Assembly: GCA_003512805.1 (NCBI GenBank)
Contig: DOOK01000014.1
Location: 1-6,320, forward strand
Direction of reading: 5' to 3'
Length of the DNA: 6,320 bases
DNA from: Erwinia sp.
GTDB lineage: Bacteria > Pseudomonadota > Gammaproteobacteria > Enterobacterales > Enterobacteriaceae
The notes beneath the pieces were generated by a model. That model worked only from the letters and a program-made list of their open reading frames with translations. It ran no database searches and had not been told where the DNA came from. The first letter of the stretch is position 1; the number at the start of each line of letters is the position of its first letter. A program made the position numbers and the translations under genes. Shown piece after piece: positions 6,307 through 6,320 of the stretch.

Positions 6307-6320
6307 AGATCGGAAGAGCG
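6307..6320. other. Illumina adapter read-through at the contig end
   Basis: The final 14 bases, AGATCGGAAGAGCG, are identical to the start of the Illumina TruSeq/paired-end adapter. The shared 13-base core is followed by G, which fits the read-2 type adapter; the read-1 TruSeq version continues with CA. The conserved RodA sequence breaks off exactly here, supporting non-genomic origin. Confidence 0.93.

Noticed and set aside
1..6320. CRISPR arrays, tRNA or rRNA genes, insertion sequences, attachment sites
   Set aside because: Nothing on either strand resembles regularly spaced repeats, cloverleaf or rRNA sequence, a transposase or integrase, or flanking duplications.

Overview
The window is a stretch of gammaproteobacterial (Enterobacterales) chromosome, all coding on the + strand. 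HolA, NadD, RsfS, RlmH, MrdA (PBP2) and RodA can all be aligned by eye with their Escherichia coli counterparts and lie in the same order. E. coli and its close relatives carry cobC between nadD and rsfS, and it is absent here. Together with the degree of divergence, this suggests an Erwiniaceae-type genome (Pantoea/Erwinia/Mixta group) or another cobC-less enterobacterium. The genus cannot be fixed from this sequence.

Layout: (1) 1-841 holds the 3' end of holA (DNA polymerase III delta subunit) overlapping nadD (nicotinate-nucleotide adenylyltransferase). (2) 842-1150 is an A+T-rich gap with a weak hairpin, a long-range inverted repeat and repeated TTATTC words. (3) 1151-2803 is a secreted multidomain GH19 chitinase with two chitin-binding modules, followed by a strong intrinsic terminator at 2841-2871. 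(4) 2872-3101 is a short non-coding gap with a credible extended -10 promoter and a compact palindrome near its predicted start point. (5) 3102-6306 is the compact run rsfS-rlmH-mrdA-rodA: ribosome silencing, 23S rRNA methylation, and the two elongasome enzymes PBP2 and RodA.

The accessory element is the chitinase, placed inside an otherwise conserved housekeeping cluster. It has its own terminator, and the genes after it appear to have their own promoter, so the cluster is split into two transcription units with the chitinase between them. No transposase, integrase, tRNA or target-site duplication is visible, so how it arrived is unknown.

The last 14 bases (6307-6320) are an exact match to the start of the Illumina TruSeq/PE adapter. 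The RodA reading frame departs from the family sequence at that point. The right edge is therefore a contig end with untrimmed adapter, and true genomic sequence stops at about 6306. No new defence or mobile system was found. The most notable items are the chitinase insertion and the adapter artefact.
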